Source: Bradyrhizobium monzae (GTDB lineage: Bacteria > Pseudomonadota > Alphaproteobacteria > Rhizobiales > Xanthobacteraceae). Taken from it: DNA of 64,000 nucleotides. The translations under genes were made by a program, and so were the position numbers. Positions 52,639 to 61,391 of this stretch are shown here, piece by piece. Under the pieces are notes generated by a model. The model saw only the letters and a list, made by a program, of their open reading frames with translations. It did no database searches and was not told the DNA's origin. Every line of letters begins with the position of its first letter. The first letter of the stretch is position 1. Location of the stretch: contig NZ_JAIRDQ010000001.1 in the NCBI RefSeq assembly GCF_021458635.1, positions 1,612,001 through 1,676,000 on the forward strand. Direction: 5' to 3'.

Positions 52639-52740
52639 ACCTTAAAATGAAAAACGTTACCTATGCTCGCTCAGGTAAAGTTGGGCGATCGGATTGCGCA
52701 CGATCGAAAGCCGCCCATCCATCGCTGCCCTGCGATCCAT

Positions 52741-53403
52741 CTATGCTACGGCTTTATCTTCCTTATCGGCCCCGCACATCACGATCCTCAGCGCATCGTC
52801 CGGCAACGGTCGCTGCAACGCCTTCGCCTCGTCCCACGGCGCGCGCATCCAGACGTCACGCTCCTCATCGGTGGTCAGGATCACCGGCATGGCCTTCGGG
52901 TGGATCGGCTCGACCACGGCGTTCGGCGCCGTCGTTAGGAAGCCGTAGACCTGATGCGGACCCGGTACCGGCTTAGACTTCGTGCCCCGGTCGCCCTTGA
53001 ACTCGGTCCAGATGCCTGCGAAGGCGAACAGCGGGCGGTCCTCGTTCAGCGCAAACCAGACCACGTCCTTCTTCTTGGTCTCAAGGTTCGGTTCCGGCGC
53101 GTACTCGGCGAAGCTGTTGGCCGGGACCAAGCAGCGGTTCTCGGGCTTGAGCCAGCCCCGCCAGTGCGGCGACGACGTGTTGCGGATGTTGGTGACGGGT
53201 GGACCGCCCGTGCGCGGGGGCGGGGGCATCCCCCAGCGCATCAGGGTTATCTCCGTGCCGGTATCGGTGTTGCGGATCACAGGAGCCGGATAGTCGGGAA
53301 AGACGCCGGGCATCGGGGCCAGGTTGCCTACGTAGCGGTTGACGACGCGGAAAAGCGCGCGGATGGCTTCTTGGTTGGTCGTAACAGAATACAGATTGCA
53401 CAT
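52741..53403 (-). CDS. SOS response-associated peptidase (SRAP, YedK/HMCES family)
   Basis: 220 residues. The catalytic Cys2 (MCNLYS) becomes the N-terminus and forms a thiazolidine crosslink with abasic sites in single-stranded DNA. The conserved partners are VTNIRNTSS, the glutamate in NSFAEY and the histidine in [11 protein letters not shown]. The family protects abasic sites at replication forks. It is on the same strand as, and downstream of, the DUF3237 gene, and is common on mobile regions. Confidence 0.93.
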   Translation of the reverse strand: MCNLYSVTTNQEAIRALFRVVNRYVGNLAPMPGVFPDYPAPVIRNTDTGTEITLMRWGMPPPPRTGGPPVTNIRNTSSPHWRGWLKPENRCLVPANSFAEYAPEPNLETKKKDVVWFALNEDRPLFAFAGIWTEFKGDRGTKSKPVPGPHQVYGFLTTAPNAVVEPIHPKAMPVILTTDEERDVWMRAPWDEAKALQRPLPDDALRIVMCGADKEDKAVA

Positions 53404-53444
53404 AAGGAAACGCGGGCACGACCCAGGCTAGTCTCAACGCGAAC

Positions 53445-53981
53445 TCATCTAACGACGAAAAGATCGTAAACGAGGTGATCGCCGTTCTTGTACTCCACCA
53501 TCTTCCCCACCGCCTGAACATCGTTGAGCCACGAATACTTCTCCGATTTGGTTTGGAAGATTGGAGCGCTGATAAGATAACAGTCGTCGGCTTTGATAAC
53601 TTCTCCCTTGCGGAACCGAGCTGCGTTCTCCTTATCGCAGTGCATCCTGCCATTGTAAGTCACGTAGATTATCTCGTGCTCGTCGGTTTCAATGGTTACG
53701 CGAGCATCTAATCGGAGGCGCAGTCCATCGCCTGGCACTACGGTGACCCAATCGACAGATGGCTCCAAAATCCTTCCGCTGACCTTACCTTTTATCCAGC
53801 CACCTGTTTGGTCGCGAGAGATGATGAGATTGGTGTCAGCGAGTAGAGGGGGGTTTTTCTGTATATACACCGTCATCAGGTACTCGGGGTTGAGAGATGT
53901 CGATTGCGCGATCGCGGGGGTACCAGACAGAAGGACCGCACTCGCCAGCACCGCGAACCGTAAGCTCGAAACGTGGATCAT
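53445..53981 (-). CDS. Exported DUF3237 domain-containing protein
   Basis: 178 residues from ATG 53981 (GGAGG 6 bp upstream). The signal peptide (FAVLASAVLLSGTPAIAQS) is followed by a beta-barrel DUF3237 domain (TVVPGDGLRLRLDARVTIET, then IIYVTYNGRM and WLNDVQAVGKMVEYK). The family is lipocalin-like in shape and of unknown function; export suggests a periplasmic ligand-binding role. An upstream in-frame extension to 54011 has no ribosome-binding site. Confidence 0.8.
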   Translation of the reverse strand: MIHVSSLRFAVLASAVLLSGTPAIAQSTSLNPEYLMTVYIQKNPPLLADTNLIISRDQTGGWIKGKVSGRILEPSVDWVTVVPGDGLRLRLDARVTIETDEHEIIYVTYNGRMHCDKENAARFRKGEVIKADDCYLISAPIFQTKSEKYSWLNDVQAVGKMVEYKNGDHLVYDLFVVR

Positions 53982-54012
53982 CGCTTCCTCCTTGCTCACT
54001 TGATGGCTCACT

Positions 54013-54426
54013 TCACCGCTCGCCCGGCCACCATGTTGATGGTGGATCGTTCGCTGAAATCTTGGTCCGCCGCAGCGCCACCAGATGGCTGCGCTTGTAC
54101 GGATAGCCCCGCACCTGAGAGCATTCCTTGCACCGCATGTAGCGCTCTAGCTCGTGAACCGGCGTAGACTTCGGGCGCCGCACGATGTCCAGGGCGACGG
54201 TCTGATTGGTGTCGCAACCGAGACACCTGACTTCAAGATAAAGGTAACCCGCATTGACGGCGTCGCCCAGGGTGGGCGATGGCTGCGCCGGTCCCTTGAA
54301 GGCGAGCATCCGCTTATTCCACGCCTCGCAGGCGAGCCGGTCGGCTTTCTTGCGGGCCTCAGCCGCCCGCTCAGCCGCTGCCCGGACCGAGCCGCCGTAG
54401 ATGCTCTCGCGAGATTTGGTGCCCAT
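54013..54426 (-). CDS. Zinc-finger hypothetical protein
   Basis: 137 residues from ATG 54426. The helical, charged N-terminus (SVRAAAERAAEARKKADRLA) precedes a probable zinc module with two CxxC pairs (VRCLGCDTNQTV and YMRCKECSQ) and a basic end (YPYKRSHLVALRRTK). This suggests a small nucleic-acid-binding protein. The longer open frame upstream of 54426 overlaps a hairpin and is rejected. Confidence 0.65.
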   Translation of the reverse strand: MGTKSRESIYGGSVRAAAERAAEARKKADRLACEAWNKRMLAFKGPAQPSPTLGDAVNAGYLYLEVRCLGCDTNQTVALDIVRRPKSTPVHELERYMRCKECSQVRGYPYKRSHLVALRRTKISANDPPSTWWPGER

Positions 54427-54546
54427 GCCAGGAAGGTGCGCCGCCTGGCGCGACGCAGGCAAGCCGCTACGGATTGCGGTGGACAACGTGCCGAGCACAA
54501 CGGACGCCAAGGAACGTCCCTGGGAGGCTCCAGCGCGCGACCACGA

Positions 54547-54570
54547 GACCCGGCAAGTTGCCGGGTCCTT
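54547..54570. terminator. Hairpin in the gap upstream of the zinc-finger gene
   Basis: GACCCGGC (54547-54554) pairs with GCCGGGTC (54560-54567) over AAGTT, followed by CTTT on the + strand. The gap 54427-54814 contains no gene. Confidence 0.45.
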
Positions 54571-54750
54571 TGGGGCACGTGCGAAACGCGGGGTACGCGC
54601 GACCCCGCCCGTCGGGCATATTTGCAGCTTCTGATTTTCGACTTTCTTTTTGTACCAGCTCGCACACAAAGGCTGGTGCGCGATGCGCAACGTACCGGTT
54701 CTACGTATTTGTGCGCAGCATGCGAACTTGTCTTTCGTGCCCATAGTTCA

Positions 54751-54781
54751 CGAATACCCCGGCCTTAAGGCCGGGTATTCG
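54751..54781. repeat. Near-perfect palindrome centred on TTAA
   Basis: CGAATACCCCGGCC-TTAA-GGCCGGGTATTCG, with arms identical apart from one extra C. It lies 34 bp beyond the stop of the Gly/Tyr-rich gene and is either its terminator stem or the remnant of an insertion-sequence end of the IS200/IS605 hairpin type. Confidence 0.5.
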
Positions 54782-54814
54782 CTGGCCCGTCTTTTGTGAA
54801 CAGGTCAGTAAGGT

Positions 54815-55096
54815 TCAATAGCAGCGCGGATATGGAGGGTATCCACAGGCCCTGCGGTAGCCATACGCCCCGTAAGCCGCAGCTCCAGCCGCTGCCGCAC
54901 CATAGTAAGCTCGCCGATGCACTCTGCGATTAACGCCAGCCACGCTCATCGGTGTGAGTGGTCGTCCAACTCTCGCTTCGGCGTTGTCAAGGGATGCGGA
55001 TATCAGCTTCGTCGCCGAATAATGCAGCGATACGGGAGCGGCCGTTAGAAGCGCCGTGGCCACCATCAGTGCAAGACGCTTGGCATTTCTTGTCAT
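54815..55096 (-). CDS. Small exported Ala/Gly/Tyr-rich protein
   Basis: 93 residues from ATG 55096 (GGGAG upstream). A signal peptide (LALMVATALLTAAPVS) leads to a chain ending RRAYYGAAAAGAAAYGAYGY then CGYPPYPRCY. The end CGYxPYPxCY recurs in the protein at 59761, so these form a family with a conserved two-cysteine tail. A FixK/FNR box lies 63 bp upstream. Function unknown. Confidence 0.75.
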   Translation of the reverse strand: MTRNAKRLALMVATALLTAAPVSLHYSATKLISASLDNAEARVGRPLTPMSVAGVNRRVHRRAYYGAAAAGAAAYGAYGYRRACGYPPYPRCY

Positions 55097-55158
55097 GTTG
55101 CTTTCTCCCTTTAGTGCGCTGATCGAGGTATAGCGTGCCCCGCTGTCGCATCTCACCC

Positions 55159-55172
55159 TTGATCGAGATCAA
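55159..55172 (-). promoter_or_regulatory. FixK/FNR-type box TTGATCGAGATCAA
   Basis: An exact TTGA-N6-TCAA palindrome centred about 69 bp upstream of the small Ala/Gly/Tyr-rich protein gene, very similar spacing to the decarboxylase box. Confidence 0.65.
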
Positions 55173-55304
55173 TGAAACCAAGCTGGTAATTCGGCTCGGC
55201 GAACCGGACCTCGACCGGCGGTGGGCGGTCCTTGAGGAACTGCCATGACCAATCATTCCGGTCTCGCACTGGCGGCAGTTATTTTGGCTGCTAAGGCGCG
55301 TTCT

Positions 55305-56075
55305 TTACGCTTTGCCCATCTCCAAGGTTTTGATTGCCTGGCGCATAGGGTCAGGGGAGATGCGAACGTGACCTCCAAAGCCCTGTTCCAGTTCGAGGAT
55401 CATTGCGACGGCTCCCGCGACGGCCAATGCGCACAACGTCAAGGTGACGGCAGACGTTAAGTTCGGCGGTGCAAAAAGGCCGAAACTGGCGAACAGCAAC
55501 GCCAACCAAAAGACAAGGAGAGCGATGAACGCTTTTGGCGTCCCCTGTCCAACGTGCTGGGCGATCAACCATCGTGTGTCTCCGATCTTGGCCGCGAGGG
55601 CCATCGCCTGGGCCAACCACCATTGATCGCGGGGATCTACAGGTTTCAAAGTGAGAAGCATGTCCTCCGTCCGCTGAAGTAGTTCATAGGTTGATGGATT
55701 GCCCAGACGCACATCCAAAGGATCGTCTGGGAACAGGTCGACTAACTTATGTTGGGCGTACTGGAGCAGCGTACTACGGGCAGGCTCCGCGTCGGCCCCA
55801 TATCGTCGCAAGATATGATCCAGTCGGAGGATTTGCGCCGACAGCATGGTTACTTCGCCACCTAACCGTGTGAACGACGTATTCGCGTTGGAGATCAATA
55901 GGCCCAGCACTAGCGCCGAGACCGTCGCGATCACCGCCGTCGAAACATTCACAAGGCTTTTCGTTTCGTCCGTCAGATGATGCTTTGGCAGGTGGTTTCG
56001 GATTGTCGCGCCAGCAAGCGCCCCTGCAAGGATAGCAATGAAGACACCGAGCCCGATGATTAGCGTATTGCTCAT
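55305..56075 (-). CDS. Bestrophin-like (DUF4239) membrane protein
   Basis: 256 residues with four hydrophobic helices: two N-terminal (LGVFIAILAGALAGATI; VSTAVIATVSALVLGLLISN) and two C-terminal (FIALLVFWLALLFASFGLF; LCALAVAGAVAMILEL). Between them is a helical cytoplasmic region (QILRLDHILRRYGADAEPAR). This matches the DUF4239 bestrophin-like family, probable anion-channel relatives of unknown role in bacteria. ATG 56075 begins MSNTLIIG; an upstream extension is unlikely. Confidence 0.85.
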   Translation of the reverse strand: MSNTLIIGLGVFIAILAGALAGATIRNHLPKHHLTDETKSLVNVSTAVIATVSALVLGLLISNANTSFTRLGGEVTMLSAQILRLDHILRRYGADAEPARSTLLQYAQHKLVDLFPDDPLDVRLGNPSTYELLQRTEDMLLTLKPVDPRDQWWLAQAMALAAKIGDTRWLIAQHVGQGTPKAFIALLVFWLALLFASFGLFAPPNLTSAVTLTLCALAVAGAVAMILELEQGFGGHVRISPDPMRQAIKTLEMGKA

Positions 56076-56235
56076 GGGCAGGCTCCCATCCGCAGAGAGT
56101 TGCCGGGAGTGAAGGATTTCGCCAAGCCTCTCGACCAAACCACAATTCCCAAGAGATGTTCCGTGGATGGCGCGATTGTCGAGAACAGGGGCGCTGAGGA
56201 TGAGGTCCCTTAGTCTGTACCCAGGGACGGTTTTG

Positions 56236-56445
56236 TCACTTCTGGGCCAGCTTGATCGTTGAGATCGGCCACTTACCGGGATGGCCAGCGACGGTGAGAC
56301 GCAAACCGTGGGCTTCGTCCAAGTATATTCCCTCCACAGTTCCGGCCTTGCCATCCGTGAGTACGACGGCCTTGCCGATCAATTCCGTCTCGGCTTTGTG
56401 GTACTCCCGCAGAATGGTCGCGGCATACGCTTTAGCTCGGGGCAT
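56236..56445 (-). CDS. Short hypothetical protein (PRC-barrel-like)
   Basis: 69 residues. LIGKAVVLTDGKAGTVEGIY followed by LDEAHGLRLTVAGHPGKWPI resembles a small PRC-barrel-like beta unit. It ends about 160 bp upstream of the bestrophin-like start, on the same strand. The assignment is tentative. Confidence 0.6.
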   Translation of the reverse strand: MPRAKAYAATILREYHKAETELIGKAVVLTDGKAGTVEGIYLDEAHGLRLTVAGHPGKWPISTIKLAQK

Positions 56446-56590
56446 TGTCTTGAGGCTTTTCCAGTAGTGCCGATTGCAAACTGGGGAAATTGAGCTGCGT
56501 TCCTGATGGACAGCCCAGTTGAGACAGTCTTTAGCCGAGTGCTGTATCGCCGCGACGACAAGAAGGCCCAGTTGATACGCGGACTGAGCG

Positions 56591-57178
56591 CTAGGTTACG
56601 CCTCTGTAGGTTCTACAGCTAGCCAGTCGCTCCGCCGCATCCGCAATGTCGGCGGACGCGCCGGCGCTCAGCTTCGCGAGCAAGCGAACGCGCTGTTCTG
56701 CGATTTGCTTTGCCGTCCCGCCAAGCCGCCTGGCGATCTGAGCATCTGTCTTGCCAGCCGCCAAGCGCCTCAGGAGCTGCTTCTCGCGCGGACTTAGCAG
56801 CAGATTGCGCACAGGCGAACCAGCAGACGGTTGGCTCATCGTTCCATCCAACCTCCCTACACCGGCGGATGCATCGCGGACCAGCGCGATACATTGGCAT
56901 AGCTTCCATTCAGGATGAAGAATAAGTGTTCGTTCGACGGAGGTGCGCTCGTGCGACGATAACTGGCTGAGCATGAACTCGCGCTCGTCGCCGGTGACCT
57001 CTAGGTCGGAGGCGATCCCGCTGGCATCAGGACGACCTATGCCGAGCATCAGAATAGCGTCAGATGCCGTGGCCCTGTTCTCTCGCATGAAGTCGCGAAC
57101 ACGGCGACGGACGTCCGGCGAAAGCTGCGCGAGAAGAAACTCACGTTCAGTAGGCTGTTCGAAGATCGGTCTATTCAT
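56591..57178 (-). CDS. LuxR-type HTH protein with duplicated N-terminal motif
   Basis: 195 residues from ATG 57178. The C-terminal third is a GerE/LuxR helix-turn-helix (LLSPREKQLLRRLAAGKTDA, then QIARRLGGTAKQIAEQRV). The N-terminal half contains two copies of a motif 54 residues apart: EREFLLAQLSPDVRRRV (11-27) and EREFMLSQLSSHERTSV (65-81), each followed by a helix. It is neither a PAS nor a receiver domain that I recognise. Probably a transcription regulator with an uncharacterised input domain. Confidence 0.75.
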   Translation of the reverse strand: MNRPIFEQPTEREFLLAQLSPDVRRRVRDFMRENRATASDAILMLGIGRPDASGIASDLEVTGDEREFMLSQLSSHERTSVERTLILHPEWKLCQCIALVRDASAGVGRLDGTMSQPSAGSPVRNLLLSPREKQLLRRLAAGKTDAQIARRLGGTAKQIAEQRVRLLAKLSAGASADIADAAERLASCRTYRGVT

Positions 57179-57973
57179 AGCGCCGACGCAACGATTTCGA
57201 AAGTTGCCACCGCGCTCAACAGGAGCACTTGAATATTTTACCGCTGACAAGAGGAGGCTGTAAACGCGCATCCTCCCACGCCCTGGAAGCCGCGCGCGTC
57301 CGCGCATGTGAAATAGGGCCTATTAGGGCCCGGCGGATTTCCAGGGGGCCGTCCGCCCCCCGTCAAAGATCGAAAATTACCTGTATTTGCAGACACTTAC
57401 CGCGCTATCGACAGGCCCAAAAAAGCCCTTGCACCAAGGACCACACGGTTTTGCCGTACGCACGGCCCGTTTGTTCGCCGCAATATTCCCCGGCCTCGTC
57501 GACGTTGCCGAGAAATTGCTGGCGAGACGAAGCCTGACAGCGCCGCTCGTCGACACGCGGTTTCGGGCTCACAGGGACTACCCGCCCTGCCCGCACCTCT
57601 CGCGCCCAACGCTGCCCGCGTCCACCGCAAGCCCGGCTCGCGAACAAGACGACACGAGATCGCCCCTCAAGGATGAGCCGGGATGAGCGACACATACGCC
57701 ATTTCCTAATTTCGGTAAAGTGGAATATTTCTGCAGAGAGGGCTTGACGGGGGTTGAGGGTGTTTTGCCCGAGAGGCTACTAACCTCATCTACAGCATCC
57801 GCTCTACAAACTTACGCCCTATTCCAGTAGCACCGTGGTAGCCCGTCAACAGGTGCCTCCGCCCGACGGCCTCGCCTTGCCGGCTTCCATTTCAGGCGCT
57901 TTTTTGAGCACCGGCATGCACTTGGAGCGTAGCCCGCTTCACCGATCGATGGGAAGACTGCTGTCCGGCGTGC
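57179..57973. other. 795-bp region without a convincing gene
   Basis: It holds GC-rich stretches with inverted segments (around 57316-57365, with runs GGGCCC and GGGGGCC) and open frames whose translations are Pro/Arg/Ser-rich with no domain. No TTGA-N6-TCAA box was found here. It may contain a dispersed repeat. Confidence 0.45.
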
Positions 57974-58405
57974 TCAAAAGTCCGGACCGAACACGTCGTT
58001 GTTGAACTGGGCCGAGGCCTCGTCGTTGTCCATGCTGTTGATCAGGTTCTGCTCGGGATCCGTAAAGCCACTCGCTGAGAGCGCATCTGCCGGCAATGCG
58101 CGATAACTGGCACGATATTTGTCCATTGCAGACACGCTGCCAACATACGCACAGGTGCATCCGGAGGGATCGGCGTAGACATAGTAGGGACGCCCGCCCT
58201 TTTGCCGCAGCTGGAATTGATTGGGCGGAAACGACATCAACCGATTCAACATCTCCGGCGTGGTGGCGGCGATGGGGTTAAAGCCCGATGATATCAACAA
58301 TTGGCCCGTCGACTGCTGAGCATAGACGCGGGCGCTCAAAATTACCTCGGCGAGAAGAACGACCGAGACGATGGTTGCCGTAGCGCATGCAGATCGAAGA
58401 CTCAT
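57974..58405 (-). CDS. Exported hypothetical protein
   Basis: 143 residues from ATG 58405 (GGAGG upstream). Signal peptide (IVSVVLLAEVILSARVYAQQ) then a small domain: LMSFPPNQFQLRQKGGRPYY, YADPSGCTCAYVGSVSAMDK with a CxC motif, and an acidic Asn-rich C-terminus. It lies 61 bp downstream of the HlyD-like gene on the same strand, so probably co-transcribed. Function unknown. Confidence 0.75.
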   Translation of the reverse strand: MSLRSACATATIVSVVLLAEVILSARVYAQQSTGQLLISSGFNPIAATTPEMLNRLMSFPPNQFQLRQKGGRPYYVYADPSGCTCAYVGSVSAMDKYRASYRALPADALSASGFTDPEQNLINSMDNDEASAQFNNDVFGPDF

Positions 58406-58466
58406 TTTGTCCTCCGAGAGGCCCGAGCGGACCACCGATTTGAGCCGGAAGTGACACGAAAGACGT

Positions 58467-59576
58467 CTATAGATAGGCCGTGTACGAGCCGACCCACACC
58501 AGGATCGACATGAGCAAGCCGATGACGCCGGCGTTGTCCGCGAACACGGTGGCGGTGCCGGGCATGCCGAGCCTGAGCCGACTGCGGTCGATGGTTTTCG
58601 GTATGAAAATGGCAGCCGGATAGACCTTGGCGCCACCGATCGAGCCGACGCGCGCCAGTGCACCCGAGACCGCGATCTGGCCCTGCCCCACGCCTTGCGG
58701 AATGGCCGCGACCGTCGCTTCGTGGATGCGGCCGGGGTCGTCGTCGAACACGAGCTCGACGCGCGCGCCGGGCTTGATGGTCTTGAATCCGTTGGGGGCG
58801 AACATGCCCACGACAAGGATATCGTCCGTGACGACGAATGACATCACCGATCGCGCCAGCAGGGCGCGGTCTCCAACGGCCAGGGCCATGATCGTAACGA
58901 CGCCGTCGCCGACGGCACGGATCGTCGTTTGCTCGAGCTCCCACTTCGCATGGTCGAGCTGGGCCTGGATCTGCGCGACGGTCGTGTTGACGCCGCCGAT
59001 TTCCGACTCCATCGCCAGTTGCGCACTCAGCTGCGCGGCCTTGGCCGCCTGGAGCTGGAACTCGACCGTGTCGTGCTGCACCTGGATGTCTTGCAATCTA
59101 AACTCGGTCTGCGCATCGTCGCTGACGAGCTTGCGGTAATCGGAAAGCCGCTGGGTGTGAAACGCGAGCTGCCTGGACAGCCCCTCGACATTTGCAGTCG
59201 ACTGGTCGTAGCTCGCAGCCAACTGCTTGACCTGCTGGCGCGCCTGGGCCAGCGAGGCCTCAAGTTGGTTGACCTTGTACTGAAACGGCGCCGGATTGAT
59301 CCGGAACAATACGGCGCCGGCCTTCACCGGTTCGTTAGGCTTGACCGGAATTTCGATCACCTCGCCGGAAACATTCGGCGTGACCTCCATGACACGGGAA
59401 ATCACCACAAAGCTTCCCGACGGGGTGAGATAGTTGAACATCGCGAGAAACACCGCGAGGATGAAGGCGCCGAACAGCCCTGCGACGGTGCCGGACGCCC
59501 AACCCCATCGCACCAACTTGAGCCTGAAGAAGACGAGCCACACCAGGACGACGTACAGCGTCAGGATGATGAACAC
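58467..59576 (-). CDS. HlyD-family secretion/efflux protein (EmrA/YibH-like)
   Basis: 369 residues: two N-terminal helices (ILTLYVVLVWLVFFRL; LFGAFILAVFLAMF), split lipoyl domain (VSGEVIEIPVKPNEPVKAGA; TTIRAVGDGVVTIMAL), long coiled coil (about 105-215) and a C-terminal helix. Two N-terminal helices are typical of the YibH/AaeA-like branch, which pairs with a small DUF3302-type membrane protein or an efflux pump; neither is adjacent. The start is GTG 59576 with GGGGAA upstream. Confidence 0.88.
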   Translation of the reverse strand: MFIILTLYVVLVWLVFFRLKLVRWGWASGTVAGLFGAFILAVFLAMFNYLTPSGSFVVISRVMEVTPNVSGEVIEIPVKPNEPVKAGAVLFRINPAPFQYKVNQLEASLAQARQQVKQLAASYDQSTANVEGLSRQLAFHTQRLSDYRKLVSDDAQTEFRLQDIQVQHDTVEFQLQAAKAAQLSAQLAMESEIGGVNTTVAQIQAQLDHAKWELEQTTIRAVGDGVVTIMALAVGDRALLARSVMSFVVTDDILVVGMFAPNGFKTIKPGARVELVFDDDPGRIHEATVAAIPQGVGQGQIAVSGALARVGSIGGAKVYPAAIFIPKTIDRSRLRLGMPGTATVFADNAGVIGLLMSILVWVGSYTAYL

Positions 59577-59760
59577 GATCGAATTCCCCTAACTGCCGAG
59601 CATCGGATTGGACGCTAACAAGCCCGGTACCGCGGGAGTATCGGCCAAATGCTTGCATCCCCGACTCCGCCGTGCGTCCGCCAGACAGGCCTCAAGCGGG
59701 ACGCGTCACCCCGTAGCTAGCCCGGCGCAAGGACGCCGGGCCAAATTCTACGCAGCTCCG

Positions 59761-60426
59761 TTAGTAGCACGGAGGATAAGGATAGTAACCGCAGACTGGC
59801 GGCCGATAATAGTACGGGGCGTACGCGTAGGCTGCTGCAGTTGCTGCAGCGCCGGCCGCCGCGGCGGCTCCGGCATACATCGCGCCCCGATAGGCTGTAC
59901 GTCGCGCAACGCCCGCGAATGAAAGCGGCGTAAATGGAAGGCCGATGATGTCGATAAAGACAGAGGCAGGACCATCGGCACCCCTGATGTCACCTTCGAG
60001 AACATCGACATCAAAGGCAAGGTTGTCGCCTTCGAGCTTGGGATTCTTCAAGGTGACAACAGCGTCGCGCACAGTGCTGCCGTCCTTCTGGAATACGGAC
60101 ACCGTGGCGTTGGGCGGATTCTTCGCAAAATTGTCGCTGCCGGTTCCCCAATCTTCCACGATATGACTGGTCAGATCATGGCCGGCCGAGCGAACGGGCC
60201 GATCAGCAAATATGATCGCATTTGACGCAACGCCGGTGAGAAGCAGCTTGCCGGGCTGCATGTTCGCACCCTTCGAGTTGAAGACAATCAGCGATGGAAC
60301 GACCTGAGGTTTTGTGGCCCCGATCGTCTTTAGCGGCACCTGAGGCGCCGGGTCTTGCGCCAAGGCCATGCTTGTGACCGTCAGAGCACCGAGAAAAGCA
60401 AGCGCACGCATCGTATTCGACAGCAT
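59761..60426 (-). CDS. Exported protein with Ala-rich, CGYYPYPPCY tail
   Basis: 221 residues. Signal peptide (LAFLGALTVTSMALAQD), then a beta-rich domain (VVPSLIVFNSKGANMQPGKL; LTGVASNAIIFADRPVRSAG) and an Ala/Tyr-rich tail ending VCGYYPYPPCY, the same tail as the 93-residue protein at 54815. Here it is fused to a larger folded domain. GGAG lies 7 bp before ATG 60426. Function unknown; probably envelope-associated. Confidence 0.75.
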   Translation of the reverse strand: MLSNTMRALAFLGALTVTSMALAQDPAPQVPLKTIGATKPQVVPSLIVFNSKGANMQPGKLLLTGVASNAIIFADRPVRSAGHDLTSHIVEDWGTGSDNFAKNPPNATVSVFQKDGSTVRDAVVTLKNPKLEGDNLAFDVDVLEGDIRGADGPASVFIDIIGLPFTPLSFAGVARRTAYRGAMYAGAAAAAGAAATAAAYAYAPYYYRPPVCGYYPYPPCY

Positions 60427-60515
60427 GTTTCAACTCCAAAATCAGGGACCATCCCGGCCAAGGCATGATGGGAAAGAATGGAGGCCGGCGGAAATCGGCC
60501 GGCCTCCTTTCTTCG

Positions 60516-61262
60516 TCAGTAACCGCCGAACTTGTAATTGACGCGCACCGTGAGCAGACTCACGTCGGTCTTGGTATTAGTGGTGATCGAATTAACGGGC
60601 GCCAGCGATGGCGTCACGAAGGTGCTGCTGTCGCTCACCCGCCACAGATAGTCGTACTCGAGGCCGGCCGTCCAATTCGGGGAGAAGCCGTACTCGAAGC
60701 CGACACCCACGACGCCACCCCAACGGGTGCGCTTCGCAAAGTCGAGGCCCGTGCCGGTTGCGGTGTCGTAAAGACCAAAATTCTGACTACCAACCGCGGC
60801 GCCGCCCTTGGCGTAGAGCAGAACATTGTCCATCGCATAGCCAATTTGACCCGTGAACAGCCCCAAGCCGTCGAGGGTGGACCTGTAGGTATTGGCCGGG
60901 TTCTGCAGACTGACGCGCGTGTTGCGGATGTTGGTCCAGTCGCCCTGTCCTTCCAGACCGAACACCAACTGTCCGGCCTGCCAGCGATAGCCAACCTGGC
61001 CACCGATGGCGCCGCCGCCGGCGCTCTTGCAGCCTTCCGAGAAGACACCGCCAATTCCATTGATGGCGGTGATATCGACGCACTGGTTGCTCCAGCCATA
61101 CCCGCCGTTCACGCCGAGGTAAAAGCCGGACCAGTTGTACATCGCCACCGCGACCGGGGCCGCCTTGTAGACGGGCCGCGACGGAAGGTCAGCGGCCTTT
61201 GCGATACCCGTGAGCGAAACGGACATCACCGCTGCCGCGGAAAGTACGTAAATTTTCTTCAT
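60516..61262 (-). CDS. Outer-membrane porin-family protein (Omp25/Omp31 type)
   Basis: 248 residues: signal peptide ending at IAKAAD, then the rhizobial Omp25/31 hallmark PVYKAAPVAVAMYNWSGFYL and GVNGGYGW, eight predicted beta strands and a terminal aromatic motif VRVNYKFGGY. It builds an eight-strand outer-membrane barrel. I prefer ATG 61262 (MKKIYV). A paralogue lies at 63042-63761. Confidence 0.9.
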   Translation of the reverse strand: MKKIYVLSAAAVMSVSLTGIAKAADLPSRPVYKAAPVAVAMYNWSGFYLGVNGGYGWSNQCVDITAINGIGGVFSEGCKSAGGGAIGGQVGYRWQAGQLVFGLEGQGDWTNIRNTRVSLQNPANTYRSTLDGLGLFTGQIGYAMDNVLLYAKGGAAVGSQNFGLYDTATGTGLDFAKRTRWGGVVGVGFEYGFSPNWTAGLEYDYLWRVSDSSTFVTPSLAPVNSITTNTKTDVSLLTVRVNYKFGGY

Positions 61263-61391
61263 TGCCTGCAAGCCTCATAAAATTGGAGAACACCTGGGCC
61301 ATTTGTCATCGACCTTGTCTCAGTCGATATGCAGAAACTGTCACCTCGGACCATTTCACCGCACTGTTGCACCAAAAACACCATTTCGAGC

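Noticed and set aside
57387..57686. 99-codon frame in the gap after the LuxR-type gene
   Set aside because: Pro/Ser/Arg-rich, no domain, no ribosome-binding site.
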